Shown here: in pieces, positions 6,079 to 6,165 of the stretch
Position numbering within the stretch: the first letter of the stretch is position 1
How the letters are laid out: every line of letters starts with the position of its first letter
Source: an uncultured Collinsella sp.
GTDB taxonomy: Bacteria; Actinomycetota; Coriobacteriia; Coriobacteriales; Coriobacteriaceae
DNA: 6,165 bases
Direction of reading: 5' to 3'
Assembly: GCA_902494375.1 (NCBI GenBank)
Contig: CABUTL010000094.1
Span: 1 to 6,165 of the forward strand
Made by a program: the position numbers and the translations under genes
The notes under the pieces: generated by a model
Seen by the model: the letters and a program-made list of their open reading frames with translations, nothing else
Databases searched by the model: none
Told to the model about the DNA's origin: nothing

Positions 6079-6119
6079 CTATTCCTCAAAACTGAATAAT
6101 TTTCGTTTTTGAGGAATAG
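6079..6119. repeat. 41-bp palindromic element B (CTATTCC...GGAATAG)
   Basis: Arms of 13 bp at 6079-6091 and 6107-6119 are identical to those of element A, 86 bp away start to start. The inner part CTGAA...TTCGT keeps the same mismatch/wobble layout. It ends 26 nt before the ATG at 6146. It would therefore lie in the leader, or act as an operator, of that gene if transcription starts in the 45-bp gap between the two palindromes, where TATATT (6062-6067) is a possible -10 without a good -35. Confidence 0.85.
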
Positions 6120-6145
6120 CGATAGAAGACCGCAGGGAGGCACCA

Positions 6146-6165
6146 ATGAAACTCATCAATAGAAC
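6146..6165 (+). CDS. Start of an unidentified gene (3' partial)
   Basis: An ATG at 6146 follows GGGAGG (6135-6140) by five bases, a good ribosome binding site. Only MKLINR and part of a seventh codon are visible before the right edge. A short basic N-terminus would fit a secreted or membrane protein among other things, but nothing can be assigned. It is probably a new transcription unit, because a strong hairpin and two palindromes separate it from the operon to its left. Confidence 0.55.

Noticed and set aside
5849..6112. 87-residue open frame crossing the terminator and both palindromes
   Set aside because: It spans the end of the ligase-like gene, the hairpin and palindrome A, has no clear ribosome binding site, and its translation is basic low-complexity sequence.
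5993..6119. CRISPR array
   Set aside because: There are only two repeat copies, each a full palindrome with a 45-bp gap, with no further units and no cas genes.

Overview
The window is high-GC bacterial DNA with compact, mostly co-directional genes, GC-rich coding sequence and much more AT-rich intergenic palindromes. Gene content and style suggest an anaerobic actinobacterium of the Coriobacteriia, most likely Collinsella or a relative. This taxonomic call is inference; no rRNA or other marker is present.

Layout. Positions 1-1512 (+) hold the end of an energy-coupling-factor (ECF) vitamin transporter operon: the C-terminal ATPase half of what is probably a two-domain ECF ATPase (cut by the left edge), then, 4 nt later, a membrane S component that binds the substrate. 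Positions 1513-1660 lie between convergent genes and hold a 63-bp palindrome and a second stem-loop. Positions 1661-2479 (-) encode exodeoxyribonuclease III. A 135-nt divergent gap follows, then an NAD-dependent sirtuin deacylase (2615-3367, +). A promoter-like sequence and a GC-rich leader hairpin precede 3463-5193 (+), a 576-residue fusion of dihydropteroate synthase (FolP) and HPPK (FolK). The FolP barrel carries a low-complexity insertion of roughly 125 residues. Directly abutting it is 5194-5895 (+), a divergent biotin-protein-ligase-like protein lacking the usual catalytic signatures. A strong hairpin at 5926-5970 closes that operon. Two near-identical 41-bp palindromes (5993-6033 and 6079-6119) follow, then the first six codons of another gene, starting at 6146.

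Functionally the window is cofactor-oriented: vitamin uptake (ECF), two consecutive steps of folate synthesis in one polypeptide, a biotin-ligase relative, and an NAD-consuming deacylase, beside one DNA repair nuclease. Most of this is conserved housekeeping content. The least ordinary parts are the FolP insertion with its FolP-FolK domain order, the degenerate ligase-like protein, and the three intergenic palindromes. These palindromes share a GGAATAG/CTATTCC core and an identical CTG...CGA inner junction, as if they belong to one dispersed repeat family.
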